A stretch of DNA of 34,202 nt. It comes from Pseudomonadota bacterium. GTDB taxonomy: Bacteria; Pseudomonadota; Gammaproteobacteria; UBA1113. Position numbers and translations under genes: made by a program. Position 1 is the stretch's first letter; the number at the start of each line of letters is the position of its first letter. Positions 1 through 8,499 of the stretch are shown in pieces. The notes beneath the pieces were generated by a model that worked only from the letters and a program-made list of their open reading frames with translations, was not told the DNA's origin and did no database searches. The stretch is from contig JAJXVU010000025.1 in the NCBI GenBank assembly GCA_021781965.1, positions 1-34,202 of the forward strand, read 5' to 3'.

Positions 1-37
1 CATCAAAATGCGAAAGAAACGTATCCGTTAAATCCAT
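1..37 (-). CDS. 5' end of an unknown gene, cut by the window edge
   Basis: An ATG at 37-35 on the minus strand opens a frame reading MDLTDTFLSHFD with no stop before the window ends. A good Shine-Dalgarno (AAGGA) lies six bases upstream of the ATG. Only twelve codons are visible, so no family can be named. It lies 74 bases downstream of the next minus-strand gene, in the same direction, and could be co-transcribed with it. The call rests on the ribosome binding site and the open frame alone. Confidence 0.4.
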   Translation of the reverse strand, partial: MDLTDTFLSHFD

Positions 38-111
38 GGCTAATCCTTGCTTAAAAATGTTCTCAATATGAACATTCTACATGAATCTATCTTAAAATCA
101 AACACTTACTT

Positions 112-693
112 TCATGCGATTGCCATGCTATAGCCACTGACTTCTTGTTCTAAAAAATTGATTAGAATATCCAACAACTCATGTTCATCTACGATGATCC
201 CTTTTTTTAAATCTTCCTGAGCCAGTCTTTTTATACCATTAAACCTATCTAGGCCTCTTAGAATTTTAAAATAGTTTCTATCGCTGTTAAAAACACATTG
301 CAATATCTGCGTGATGTCTTTTTCTCCAGAAGACTTTTTACGCTCCTTTCTATCATAAGCTGCCAATATTTTTGCAGCAACTTCTTCCATGTTGATACTA
401 ATTTTCGTGGAACAAGCAAAATCATTGGTAATTTGTGTTACATCCACGCGCTCCCCAGCTCTAAGTGCTTTAATTTTATTAAGCCTTTCTGTAATGGCTA
501 TTTCTAACAAACCAAGCTCGGATATCTGTAAAGCCATGAAAAACCCTATCACCGTACTGGCGGCATGTATAGAGTTTAGTTGCTGTTTTTTGGATTGGTA
601 CCTATAGAATAATATATTGCAGATCAAGGTTACAAGACCGCCCAGTAACACCGATATAAAGAATTTAGATTCCAATAGGTTTTGCATAATCAT
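112..693 (-). CDS. Hypothetical membrane-anchored protein, 193 aa
   Basis: I do not recognise the family. The frame can be extended to a GTG at 714, but AAGGAG falls inside that extension, six bases before the ATG at 693, so 693 is the better start. The protein begins MIMQNLLESK and has one hydrophobic segment at about residues 9-29, then a basic stretch (YRYQSKKQQ). This predicts a single-pass inner-membrane protein with its soluble part in the cytoplasm. The rest is predicted helical and mixed-charge, with a Lys-rich stretch near the middle (RKERKKSSGEKD). There are no Cys or His clusters that suggest a metal site. It could be a small structural or signalling protein, but nothing in the neighbourhood fixes a role. 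Confidence 0.6.
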   Translation of the reverse strand: MIMQNLLESKFFISVLLGGLVTLICNILFYRYQSKKQQLNSIHAASTVIGFFMALQISELGLLEIAITERLNKIKALRAGERVDVTQITNDFACSTKISINMEEVAAKILAAYDRKERKKSSGEKDITQILQCVFNSDRNYFKILRGLDRFNGIKRLAQEDLKKGIIVDEHELLDILINFLEQEVSGYSMAIA

Positions 694-941
694 GAGTATC
701 TCCTTATACTGCACTTACTAAGAGAGCGGACCAACCCCGCTAAAGAATATCATACTACTTTAATGTATATGATAACAAATATCTTCTGCACGTAACTACT
801 AGCCCATTTGGAAGTTCCGCAAAGTTCAAAAAAGATTATGCACCCATTACATTTCAAGATGTAGAGGCGCTTGGTAAAGCAACTCTCTAGAAAAACTCTT
901 TGGAACATAATATCTTTTTTAGTGACAGTTCCAAATTACAG

Positions 942-1241
942 CTAGCTATTTTTTTTAAAAAACCCCTCTATCCCACTCGTAGAATTCTTTGAAGACGATG
1001 CACTTGAATCATCAGAAGGTCCGGAGAAAAAAGAAGGCAAAGCAGAGATTCTTGAGGAAAGAGAAGTACTAGAAAGCGATGGTAAAACAGAAGACCGTGA
1101 TGCTCCGGAATTACTCAGGAAAGAAGGTAACCCTAGGAATATAAAGCCACCGAGAGAAAGAGCATGCTTGGCGATTTCTGCCATTTCTTTCAGATGTTTA
1201 CACCATCCATTGCTGCCCCCGGCCGTCAGGCCCACCGCCAA
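942..1241 (-). CDS. Doubtful small Ser-rich protein, up to 99 aa
   Basis: The open frame begins at a TTG (1241) and runs to 942. An ATG at codon 20 is another possible start and would give about 80 residues. Neither has a strong ribosome binding site. The N-terminal half holds a short hydrophobic stretch (LSLGGFIFLGL). The C-terminal half is low-complexity Ser-rich and ends in basic residues (FFKKNS). It starts 15 bases after the SIMPL-like gene and could ride on its transcript. The plus strand is also open here in one frame, with an acidic, Lys/Glu-rich translation but no start codon, so the true coding strand is uncertain. No family recognised. Confidence 0.28.
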   Translation of the reverse strand: MAVGLTAGGSNGWCKHLKEMAEIAKHALSLGGFIFLGLPSFLSNSGASRSSVLPSLSSTSLSSRISALPSFFSGPSDDSSASSSKNSTSGIEGFFKKNS

Positions 1242-1256
1242 TGCTTTATAGGTCTA

Positions 1257-1976
1257 TCACTGCACCTTAGCCGCCAACACCACATCGGCTTGTAATACTA
1301 ATTTCTGGTTTACAGGCACATTATCATTGCTAGCGCCTGCACTGGCTACGCGCATCAACATGGGCTGAGGCGGCGGCAGAATACTAGAATTTAAATCAAA
1401 ATCGATGCTATTGACAAAAAATTCTTGTTTGTACATTTTGTTTAAGCTGCGTATCTCTTCTGCAATGGCGGCATATACATTTTGCCTTAAACTATCTTTT
1501 GCTTTTTGAATATCCTCGTCGCTAGGGCCGTATTGAATATCGACTATGCTATATTTTACGCCAGGCGAGCTTAATTTATCCGCTTTAGTACGCAAGCCAG
1601 CTAAGGCCGAATTAGCTATACGCGCTTCAGCTTGAGCTGAAACTTGTTCTAGGCCAGAACTGTCTTGGTTGCGGTTAAATTGCGTTATGTGCCAAGAAAC
1701 ATTCTTAGCCAAACTATTTAGACTTTGATTCATTTTATCTTGGAAATGATCCAAGGCATCATCGGTTAAATTGGCATTAACAGAGACTATAACGCGCGCC
1801 GAATCGGTGACTACCCATTGTTCTTTGTGTACCACATAATGAATGCGGTTCAAACTAGGGTAAGGTGAGGCTAATTGTACCACTTGTGGTGTAGCTGATT
1901 GGTCGCTGGCACGAACTATAGTAACGAGCAATAAACCCGCAACAACAATGATTGCAAAAATCAATTTTCTATTCAT
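1257..1976 (-). CDS. SIMPL-like (DUF541-type) secreted protein
   Basis: The 239-residue protein starts with an uncleaved or signal-anchor type leader (MNRKLIFAIIVVAGLLLVTIV), so it should lie in the periplasm or on the outer face of the inner membrane. The middle has the alternating strand and Ala/Lys-rich helix pattern of SIMPL proteins. The C-terminal part has the family's typical proline/methionine turn (PPPQPMLMRVASAG) followed by PVNQKLVLQADVVLAA, a beta-strand ending. SIMPL-domain proteins are widespread envelope proteins of poorly defined biochemical role. The gene lies 25 bases downstream of dolP in the same direction and may be the last member of the lpoA-yraN-diaA-dolP operon. The SIMPL call is from pattern only. 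Confidence 0.6.
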   Translation of the reverse strand: MNRKLIFAIIVVAGLLLVTIVRASDQSATPQVVQLASPYPSLNRIHYVVHKEQWVVTDSARVIVSVNANLTDDALDHFQDKMNQSLNSLAKNVSWHITQFNRNQDSSGLEQVSAQAEARIANSALAGLRTKADKLSSPGVKYSIVDIQYGPSDEDIQKAKDSLRQNVYAAIAEEIRSLNKMYKQEFFVNSIDFDLNSSILPPPQPMLMRVASAGASNDNVPVNQKLVLQADVVLAAKVQ

Positions 1977-2001
1977 TTTCTATACTCACTCAACCGATCC
2001 A

Positions 2002-2571
2002 CTACTCTACGTATTCAAACAAAGTCACTACCTTTTGTACGCCAGAAGATTTGCTCGCAATGTCTGAAGCTGTTTTGCCTTGACCGCGTGTAACTTCGCC
2101 TAACATAAAAACAGTACCATTTTCGGTAACAATTTTCATTTGCGATCCGTTTAAGCTTTTGTTGGCAAGCAACTGAGTTTTAATCTTGCTGGTGATTAAG
2201 CTATCGCTAGACTGTGTTAAAGCAGAAATGGGTGTACCGATGATAATTTCATTGTATAGACGCTTTATTCCTGGAACCGTTTGCACTATCTGACCAGCCC
2301 TAGTACGCATGTCTTCCGTAGGAGACTCTCCGGCCAATAACACTATCCCATTAAAAGACGATACGATAATACGCGTTTTCTCATTTAATTCCTTGTCTGC
2401 AAAGATCTTATGTTCCGCATCATATGAAATTCTGCCGTCTGAACTTAAGGTGCTAGGGCCGCGACCTTCATAGACCACTACACCCGCAACAGTCACACCG
2501 GCGACCACAGCAACCACACAACCATCTAATAAAGCAACCATCAATAATAACACGCCTAGATATCTTTTCAT
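2002..2571 (-). CDS. dolP: DolP/YraP-like BON-domain outer-membrane lipoprotein
   Basis: The 189-residue protein has a lipoprotein-type leader with Cys18 after LLDG, and then two BON domains at about residues 47-115 and 121-188, the arrangement of E. coli DolP (YraP). DolP binds anionic phospholipid at the inner face of the outer membrane and supports envelope integrity and division-site amidase control. The Asp at position -2 of the lipobox is unusual, since Ala, Ser or Thr is normal there, so lipidation is likely but not certain. The gene follows diaA by a single base, and its GGAG ribosome binding site lies at the end of diaA, so the two are probably translationally coupled. lpoA-yraN-diaA-dolP is the same order as in E. 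coli, which supports the symbol. Confidence 0.85.
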   Translation of the reverse strand: MKRYLGVLLLMVALLDGCVVAVVAGVTVAGVVVYEGRGPSTLSSDGRISYDAEHKIFADKELNEKTRIIVSSFNGIVLLAGESPTEDMRTRAGQIVQTVPGIKRLYNEIIIGTPISALTQSSDSLITSKIKTQLLANKSLNGSQMKIVTENGTVFMLGEVTRGQGKTASDIASKSSGVQKVVTLFEYVE

Positions 2572-2572
2572 T

Positions 2573-3178
<606 letters not shown>

Positions 3179-3559
3179 TTATATATAATAATTGCCATCA
3201 AACGCATTTTTTTCCCAGACTATGTTCACTTGCTGCTGAGTATCCAGACTAATCCCTATCACATCAAAACGACAAGGATGCTCCCATAGTTTTTTGCTAT
3301 ATAAATAATATTCCGCACTGCGCAAAATCTTTCGTTGTTTAGCGCCATCCACTGTTTCAACGCCCGTACCATGGCTGCTTTTGTGCCTATAACGTACCTC
3401 AGTAAATACTAAATTTTCCTTATCGCGGAAGATTAAATCGATCTCGCCGCTACGGCAGTGAAAATTACGCTCTATTAACTTTAAGCCTTGTTGCTGTAAA
3501 TACTGCAAAGCCCACTCTTCAGCTTGCTGCCCTACAGTTTGAGTGGTGCGACTCTTCAT
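3179..3559 (-). CDS. yraN: YraN family protein (UPF0102), endonuclease-like fold
   Basis: The 126-residue protein has the UPF0102 signature: G...E.WA..YL...G...IERNFHCRSGEIDLIFRD, then a later LVFTEVRYR. The pieces GEIDLI and EVRYR supply the Asp and Glu-x-Arg residues of a PD-(D/E)XK nuclease-like core, although the family's function is not firmly established. Many members have EVK where this protein has EVR, so the catalytic Lys is replaced by Arg. The start codon overlaps the lpoA stop by four bases, a classic translational coupling, and diaA follows 12 bases later. It is probably cytoplasmic. A role in DNA processing or repair is possible but unproven for the family. Confidence 0.88.
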   Translation of the reverse strand: MKSRTTQTVGQQAEEWALQYLQQQGLKLIERNFHCRSGEIDLIFRDKENLVFTEVRYRHKSSHGTGVETVDGAKQRKILRSAEYYLYSKKLWEHPCRFDVIGISLDTQQQVNIVWEKNAFDGNYYI

Positions 3560-5289
3560 AGTGGGCTCGCTTCACCATCTCTAAATTGTGCCCAAACTCC
3601 CTGGCGATATACTTGTTGATTAGGTCTTAAATACAATACGCCGGTAACCCCAGAGTAGCCATTTGTCAATTGGTTAAAATTGGTGGCCATATTATAGGCA
3701 TCGTAGCCGAAGGCATACAAGCTTGTAACATTCGTTTTGGATGCAGAATTGTTGAGATACCAAGGCAACGTACAAAATTGTATGCCATTCAGATCTTGGT
3801 TTTTGAAGGGATCACTCACACCCGTATAGATAATGGAGGTCGCATAAACCGGAATATTATTGGCATAATAGAAATTTAACAAAGGCTTAATGGCTCTGGC
3901 CTTATCCGGCGTTGCCACTAAGAAAATAACGTCTATATCTTGTCTACGATCAGGCGCTGTATCGTTATTTTTCGCACTCGGTGATTTCGCTTGCAAGGCA
4001 TTTTTAATCGTGCTGTCTAATGGCGTACTGTTAGTATAAGCCACTGATTCGCGCACTTGTCCACCCAAACTATTATATTGTTTAGCAAAACTATTGACTA
4101 CACCTTGTCCCCAGCTATCTGCTGGTGCAATGACTAAAGCTTTAGTTAAACCTTGTGCATAAGCGCGTTGTGCTACTTGTTCCGCTTCGTCGTTAGGCGA
4201 TAAAGCAAATTGATAGAAATTGCGCTTAGTACCTTGAGTAGGAATATTATTGAGTACTAAAGTAGGGATACGAATACCTGAATCAGCTAAACGGCTTACT
4301 TCGGGTTTGGTTAATGGCCCCACCACCATGGTAGCGCCTTCATCAATGGCTTTACTGTACACCGCAGCAATATCAGCACCATTGGTATCGTATAATTTTA
4401 CGCTGTGACCCGAAGGGTGGCTATAATAAGCAGCCATAAAACCATCGCGCACCGATTGCCCGGCACTGGCCGCAGAGCCCGTAGTAGGCAGCAATAAGGC
4501 AATATGTGAGGAATCTACATTGGCCGTTGTGGTTGCTCGCGCAGGGCCGGTGGTGGCAGCGCCACTAGTAGACATGGGAAATAAAATGCTGGCGGGATGA
4601 TTAGGATATTGTTGCAACCATTGTTGATAACCATCTTGGAAGTTTTGGGCACTAAGACTAGTATCTTTATTCAATTGCGCAACAGCAACCCAACCGCGTA
4701 CTTCATTACTATTGCTTTGAGCAGCCATACGCTGCAGTGTATCATTCGGCAAAGCTTCTAAGCACAGCAAAGTTGTCTGCCGCACTCCCATCGCTTGATT
4801 GCTGGGCAACAAGATACTTAAATGCATTAAATCGCTACAATACGCCTCGTTTTGCCCTTGGCTATGATGCGCTTGGCTTGCTGATTCATAGTAGGCGCGG
4901 GCTAATTCAGGTGGCAGCTTCGTAGGTTGGCTGATTGTAGTTAAATTACTGAGCACGGCTGAAGTATTGCCTTCATTGGCCGCTACTTTAGCTTCTAAAA
5001 TGGCTTTTTCTTCTTTTTGTCTGGGTGATAGCGTGATTCCGTCGGTCAAAGCTAAATAACTCTTAGCTTCTTCTGTTTTTCCGTCCACTAGAGCCCGACC
5101 CGCGGCCTGGATGCGATAATATGCGACTGTACTGGGGTCTTCCGCCGTATTCGCTTTTTGCAGGTAATCTGCCACAGATTGAGTATAGTACGTCGTGGGT
5201 ACCCCTGGCTCAGGTTCAGATTGAAAAGCCAAGAAGCTACAGCCGAACAAAGCCAAAAAAAGAATAAAAACAGGTAATTTCTTAAACAT
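3556..5289 (-). CDS. lpoA: LpoA, lipoprotein activator of a class A penicillin-binding protein
   Basis: The 577-residue lipoprotein has a clear leader and lipobox (ALFGC, Cys17, with Ser at +2, which fits outer-membrane sorting). Residues of about 30-240 are TPR-like helical repeats (LQKANTAEDPSTVAYYRIQAAG and on). Residues of about 260-570 form a type 1 periplasmic-binding-protein-like domain starting at SHIALLLPTTGSAASAGQ and including GATMVVGPLTKPEV. That order is LpoA, which reaches through the peptidoglycan to stimulate PBP1a. A low-complexity Ala/Thr/Gly linker (about 243-258) joins the halves. It is shorter than the E. coli protein. It is the first gene of the lpoA-yraN-diaA-dolP operon, and GAGG lies seven bases before the ATG. 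Confidence 0.9.
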   Translation of the reverse strand: MFKKLPVFILFLALFGCSFLAFQSEPEPGVPTTYYTQSVADYLQKANTAEDPSTVAYYRIQAAGRALVDGKTEEAKSYLALTDGITLSPRQKEEKAILEAKVAANEGNTSAVLSNLTTISQPTKLPPELARAYYESASQAHHSQGQNEAYCSDLMHLSILLPSNQAMGVRQTTLLCLEALPNDTLQRMAAQSNSNEVRGWVAVAQLNKDTSLSAQNFQDGYQQWLQQYPNHPASILFPMSTSGAATTGPARATTTANVDSSHIALLLPTTGSAASAGQSVRDGFMAAYYSHPSGHSVKLYDTNGADIAAVYSKAIDEGATMVVGPLTKPEVSRLADSGIRIPTLVLNNIPTQGTKRNFYQFALSPNDEAEQVAQRAYAQGLTKALVIAPADSWGQGVVNSFAKQYNSLGGQVRESVAYTNSTPLDSTIKNALQAKSPSAKNNDTAPDRRQDIDVIFLVATPDKARAIKPLLNFYYANNIPVYATSIIYTGVSDPFKNQDLNGIQFCTLPWYLNNSASKTNVTSLYAFGYDAYNMATNFNQLTNGYSGVTGVLYLRPNQQVYRQGVWAQFRDGEASPL

Positions 5290-5337
5290 TTTTGCGCCTC
5301 ACAGAAACAATTCCCTTGCATTTAACCACTGCGGTGC

Positions 5338-5366
5338 ATTATGACATATTTATTGAGATAATACAA
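5338..5366 (-). promoter_or_regulatory. Predicted sigma-70 promoter for lpoA
   Basis: On the minus strand TTGTAT (5366-5361) and CATAAT (5343-5338) are separated by 17 bases. The predicted start of transcription is near 5331, giving a leader of about 40 bases before the lpoA ATG at 5289. Both boxes differ from consensus at one or two positions. It is the best candidate in the divergent lpoA/hfq interval. Confidence 0.45.
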
Positions 5367-5583
5367 AAAATGAGCCATAAAAATTTATGTTTTTTTTATG
5401 TTTTTAACAGTTTTCACCCCTACTATCCTATGGTATTTTTTTTCTTTGCGTGTTAGACTATTCAGCCTATCTGGTTCGGTACTACCTTACCGTATAGGAA
5501 ATTTGTAGTGGCCACGGATTAGGCGAATATACCTGCCTTTTCGTGACACTAAACTTTTATTGAAAAACAACAAGGAGAATGTC

Positions 5584-5850
5584 ATGTCAAAAGGGCAGTC
5601 GTTACAAGACCCTTTCTTAAATGCATTACGTAAAGAAAGAGTACCTGTGTCTATCTATTTAGTGAATGGGATCAAATTACAAGGACAAGTTGAGGCTTTT
5701 GATCAATTTGTTGTATTGCTAAAAAATTCTATCAGTCAATTAGTTTATAAACACGCCATTTCAACCATCGTGCCTGCACGTCCGGTGAACTTGAACGTGA
5801 TGTCCGCAGCAACAACTGAAGCGATTACCGCGACAGAAGAGGATGAATAG
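5584..5850 (+). CDS. hfq: Hfq, RNA chaperone
   Basis: The 88-residue protein carries the Sm1 motif ([25 protein letters not shown]) and the Sm2 motif ([14 protein letters not shown]). The distal, proximal and rim residues expected of Hfq, including the QDPFLN N-terminus, are present. Hfq is a hexamer that pairs small RNAs with mRNAs. The frame can be extended to 5560, but AAGGAG sits six bases before the ATG at 5584 and the family begins [10 protein letters not shown], so 5584 is the start. The C-terminal tail is short and acidic (ATEEDE). Upstream, TTGCGT (5446-5451) and TATCTG (5468-5473), 16 bases apart, form a weak promoter candidate. hflX follows, as in E. coli. Confidence 0.97.
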   Translation: MSKGQSLQDPFLNALRKERVPVSIYLVNGIKLQGQVEAFDQFVVLLKNSISQLVYKHAISTIVPARPVNLNVMSAATTEAITATEEDE

Positions 5851-5871
5851 TTGTAGTTACAACTAGCCAAG

Positions 5872-5893
5872 GGCGGTTCGCGAGCCGCCTTTT
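5872..5893 (+). terminator. Hairpin with short T-run between hfq and hflX
   Basis: GGCGGTT pairs with AGCCGCC (7-bp stem with one G-U pair, CGCG loop), followed by TTTT. It starts 22 bases after the hfq stop and ends before hflX. The T-run is short, so it probably lets part of transcription through to hflX, acting as an attenuator rather than a full stop. Confidence 0.6.
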
Positions 5894-5927
5894 CAAATTA
5901 TAAAGCGAATCAGAGGTAAAATCTTTT

Positions 5928-7028
5928 TTGAAAATTGAATCTAAACTAGAAAATAACGCCCTACTAATCCACGTTAATTTTAACGCTACAGAAAAAATTG
6001 AAGATTTAGAAGAATTTAAACTATTAGTGCAATCTAGCGGTTTAATTCCACAACATGTGGTACAAACCACACGCAACACCCCTACCGCTAAATATTTTAT
6101 TGGCACAGGAAAATTAACTGAAATAAAAGAATTGCTCAATCACGATCCCGTCTCTGTGATCTTAGTCAATCACAATCTATCACCAGCGCAAAGTAGAAAT
6201 TTAGAAGCAGCCTTAGGCTGTAGAGTCATCGATAGAACCGAACTCATTCTAGACATATTTGCCCAAAGAGCACGAACTTTTGAAGGCATGTTACAAGTTG
6301 AATTAGCGCAATTAAAACATTTATCGACTCGTTTGGTGCGTGGCTGGACTCACTTAGAACGACAAAAAGGCGGCATAGGCTTGCGTGGTCCTGGTGAAGC
6401 ACAGCTAGAAACCGATCGTCGTTTAATTAAAAAACGTATTTCTACCATTAATGCCCGTCTAGACAAAGTGGCCGAACAACGTAATCAAAATAGACGTGCG
6501 CGCCAAAACCAGCGTACTCCTTGTGTAGCCTTAATAGGCTATACCAATGCAGGCAAATCTACTTTGTTTAATCGCCTAACTCGCAGCGAAGTTTATGTTG
6601 CTGATCAACTTTTCGCAACGTTAGATCCTACCTCTAGACGTTGTTATATTCCGGAACTGGGTAATATTATTCTGATTGACACTGTAGGCTTTATTCGTCA
6701 TTTGCCGCCTGATTTAGTCAAGGCTTTTAAAGCCACTCTAGAAGAAACGATACAAGCTGATTTATTATTGCATGTAATCGACCAGCACGATCCTAAACGC
6801 CATGAACAGAAAGAAGCCGTTAGGGACATTATAGATGAATTAGGTGCGGGTGATTTACCCATGTTAGAAGTTTATAATAAAATAGACTTATTACCAGGTA
6901 CCACAGCTGAAACGTATTCTGATGAAAATGGCAAGCCGGTTAGAGTACAACTGTCCAGTCGCAGTGGTGAGGGTATTCCTTTATTATATGCAGCCCTCAA
7001 AGATCTCCTAAGCAATACTGTAGAATAG
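5928..7028 (+). CDS. hflX: HflX, ribosome-rescue GTPase
   Basis: The 366-residue protein has the HflX N-terminal domain, including the GPGEAQLETDRRLI stretch at about 164-177 that leads into a coiled coil (about 178-202). The G domain follows: P-loop GYTNAGKST at 204-212, G3 DTVGF at 251-255 and G4 NKID at 317-320. HflX binds the 50S subunit and splits stalled 70S ribosomes, for example after heat shock. No ATG is available at the 5' end, so TTG at 5928 is the start, with AGAGG about 11 bases upstream. The protein is clearly shorter than E. coli HflX, mainly at the C-terminus. Its 3' end overlaps the convergent rsmE by 32 bases. Confidence 0.95.
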   Translation: MKIESKLENNALLIHVNFNATEKIEDLEEFKLLVQSSGLIPQHVVQTTRNTPTAKYFIGTGKLTEIKELLNHDPVSVILVNHNLSPAQSRNLEAALGCRVIDRTELILDIFAQRARTFEGMLQVELAQLKHLSTRLVRGWTHLERQKGGIGLRGPGEAQLETDRRLIKKRISTINARLDKVAEQRNQNRRARQNQRTPCVALIGYTNAGKSTLFNRLTRSEVYVADQLFATLDPTSRRCYIPELGNIILIDTVGFIRHLPPDLVKAFKATLEETIQADLLLHVIDQHDPKRHEQKEAVRDIIDELGAGDLPMLEVYNKIDLLPGTTAETYSDENGKPVRVQLSSRSGEGIPLLYAALKDLLSNTVE

Positions 7029-7725
7029 CTAACGCTGCAATGGCCGCTGTTTCCGTGCGTAAGATACGCTTACCCAAAGCCATGGCAGTGAGGCCATTTG
7101 TTGTTGCTTGCATCTCTTCATTGTCACTAAAGCCGCCTTCACAACCTACAAATAGCACTACAGATTTTGATGGCTTAACCCATATCTTTTCAGATGTTGC
7201 TTCGGCACGTGGCGATAGAAAAATACGTTGCTCCGCCTGAGTATTTCGCAACGCTTCTTTGAAAGAGCTAATAGGGTTTAATCTAGTTATAATGCTACGT
7301 CCGGACTGCTGGCTGGCGCTAACGATAATTCTTTGCCAGTGATTTTCTTTATGATTAAACTCCGTTTGACTCTGTTTCATATTAGAAAAGTCACTTATTA
7401 CGGGTGTTATTTGCGTAACGCCTAATTCAACTGCTTTTTGCAAAGTTAAATCCATATGATCTTTTCTGGAAATTGCTTGCACCAGATGCAAAGCTAAAAA
7501 CGATTCATTGCTCACATTATAGCTTTGCTCTAAAGTCACCACAACCGCTTTTTTATTGACATGGCAAAGAAGTCCTTTAAATTCATCGCCATTGCCATTA
7601 AAGACGATGATTTCGCTGCCTATTTTTAAACGTAATACATGCATTATATGATGTGCCGCTGCCTCATCTAAAGTATAATTTCCCAGTGCTAATGGTTCAT
7701 TTTGATAAAAACGTGGAATCGACAT
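6997..7725 (-). CDS. rsmE: RsmE, 16S rRNA m3U1498 methyltransferase
   Basis: The protein begins MSIPRFYQNEPL, matching the RsmE start pattern, so ATG 7725 is chosen over an upstream TTG at 7734. AAAGG lies nine bases before the ATG. Residues 1-70 are the PUA-like RNA-binding domain (HHIMHVLRLKIGSEIIVFNG). The rest is a SPOUT methyltransferase with QKAVELGVTQITPV, the SAM-binding knot VLFVGCEGGFSDNE, and the ending ALGKRILRTETAAIAALAIL. RsmE methylates N3 of U1498 in the 30S decoding region. The gene converges on hflX, sharing 32 bases. Confidence 0.95.
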   Translation of the reverse strand: MSIPRFYQNEPLALGNYTLDEAAAHHIMHVLRLKIGSEIIVFNGNGDEFKGLLCHVNKKAVVVTLEQSYNVSNESFLALHLVQAISRKDHMDLTLQKAVELGVTQITPVISDFSNMKQSQTEFNHKENHWQRIIVSASQQSGRSIITRLNPISSFKEALRNTQAEQRIFLSPRAEATSEKIWVKPSKSVVLFVGCEGGFSDNEEMQATTNGLTAMALGKRILRTETAAIAALAILQYCLGDL

Positions 7726-7761
7726 ATACGGCAACCTTTGACGCTAATACTATAATGCGCT

Positions 7762-8499
7762 ATGATAACAACTATTATGGAATCATCTCAAGTCACAATC
7801 TGGCCCCCCCCGTATACGGTGAAAAAAAGTAGCCGCGCCAAGCAAGTGCGCCTAAGCATACATCCGCAAAAAGGCTTAACCATCCATTTACCACAGAATA
7901 CGCGGCGACCTGTAGACATAGACGCCTTGTTAATAGAGAAAAAGGCCTGGATTTTAAAACACAGTGCCCTATTAGAGCAGGCCTCTAAAAAAGACCCACT
8001 GAGCTTACCCACGTCCCTCTTTTTATCTGCCATCGATGAAACATGGCAAGTTGACCATATGCAAAACTGCGCTAAACCTACCTTATTTGCCGCGGCGGGT
8101 TCCAGATTGGTGATTATGGATAAAGACCTCAATATTGAGCGCGCCATTCGTTTATTGCATTTATGGTTGAAAAAAAAAGCTGAGCAGCAACTTATTCCCT
8201 GGTTGACTGAGCTGAGTCAACTACACCAACTACCCTTTAATAATGCCGCTGTGCGCAACCAAAAAACGCAATGGGGAAGCTGTTCCACGAGCAAAAATAT
8301 TCAGTTGAATTATAAAATACTCTTTTTACCTAAGCCTTTAGCAGAACATATTTTGCTGCATGAATTAAGCCATATTCAACATTTAAATCACAGCCGTGCC
8401 TTTTGGCGCTTATTGTCTACGTTAGACCCGCATTGTCATGAGCATAATAAGGCATTAAAGACTATAGAGGCGGAGTTGCCTGCGTGGTTGTATCAGTAG
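7762..8499 (+). CDS. YgjP-like zinc metallopeptidase (DUF45, M48-like)
   Basis: The 245-residue protein has an N-terminal strand-rich part (RAKQVRLSIHPQKGLTIHLP) and the two hallmarks of the YgjP/DUF45 family: QWGSCSTSKNIQLNYKILFLP and the zinc site HELSHIQHLNHSRAFW, where HELSH supplies two His and the Glu and a downstream His completes the site. Members are predicted gluzincin-type proteases, and the E. coli member has also been reported to hydrolyse UTP. A TATAAT-like box lies at 7751-7756, only five bases before the ATG at 7762, so the transcript may be nearly leaderless, or the ATG at 7777 may be used. The gene ends at the base before the stop codon of the convergent kinase gene, with no room for a separate terminator. 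Confidence 0.85.
   Translation: MITTIMESSQVTIWPPPYTVKKSSRAKQVRLSIHPQKGLTIHLPQNTRRPVDIDALLIEKKAWILKHSALLEQASKKDPLSLPTSLFLSAIDETWQVDHMQNCAKPTLFAAAGSRLVIMDKDLNIERAIRLLHLWLKKKAEQQLIPWLTELSQLHQLPFNNAAVRNQKTQWGSCSTSKNIQLNYKILFLPKPLAEHILLHELSHIQHLNHSRAFWRLLSTLDPHCHEHNKALKTIEAELPAWLYQ

Noticed and set aside
744..890. A 48-codon plus-strand open frame reading YDNKYLLHVTTSPFGSSAKF and on
   Set aside because: The translation looks protein-like, but there is no start codon, no ribosome binding site and no recognisable family. At best it is a gene relic.
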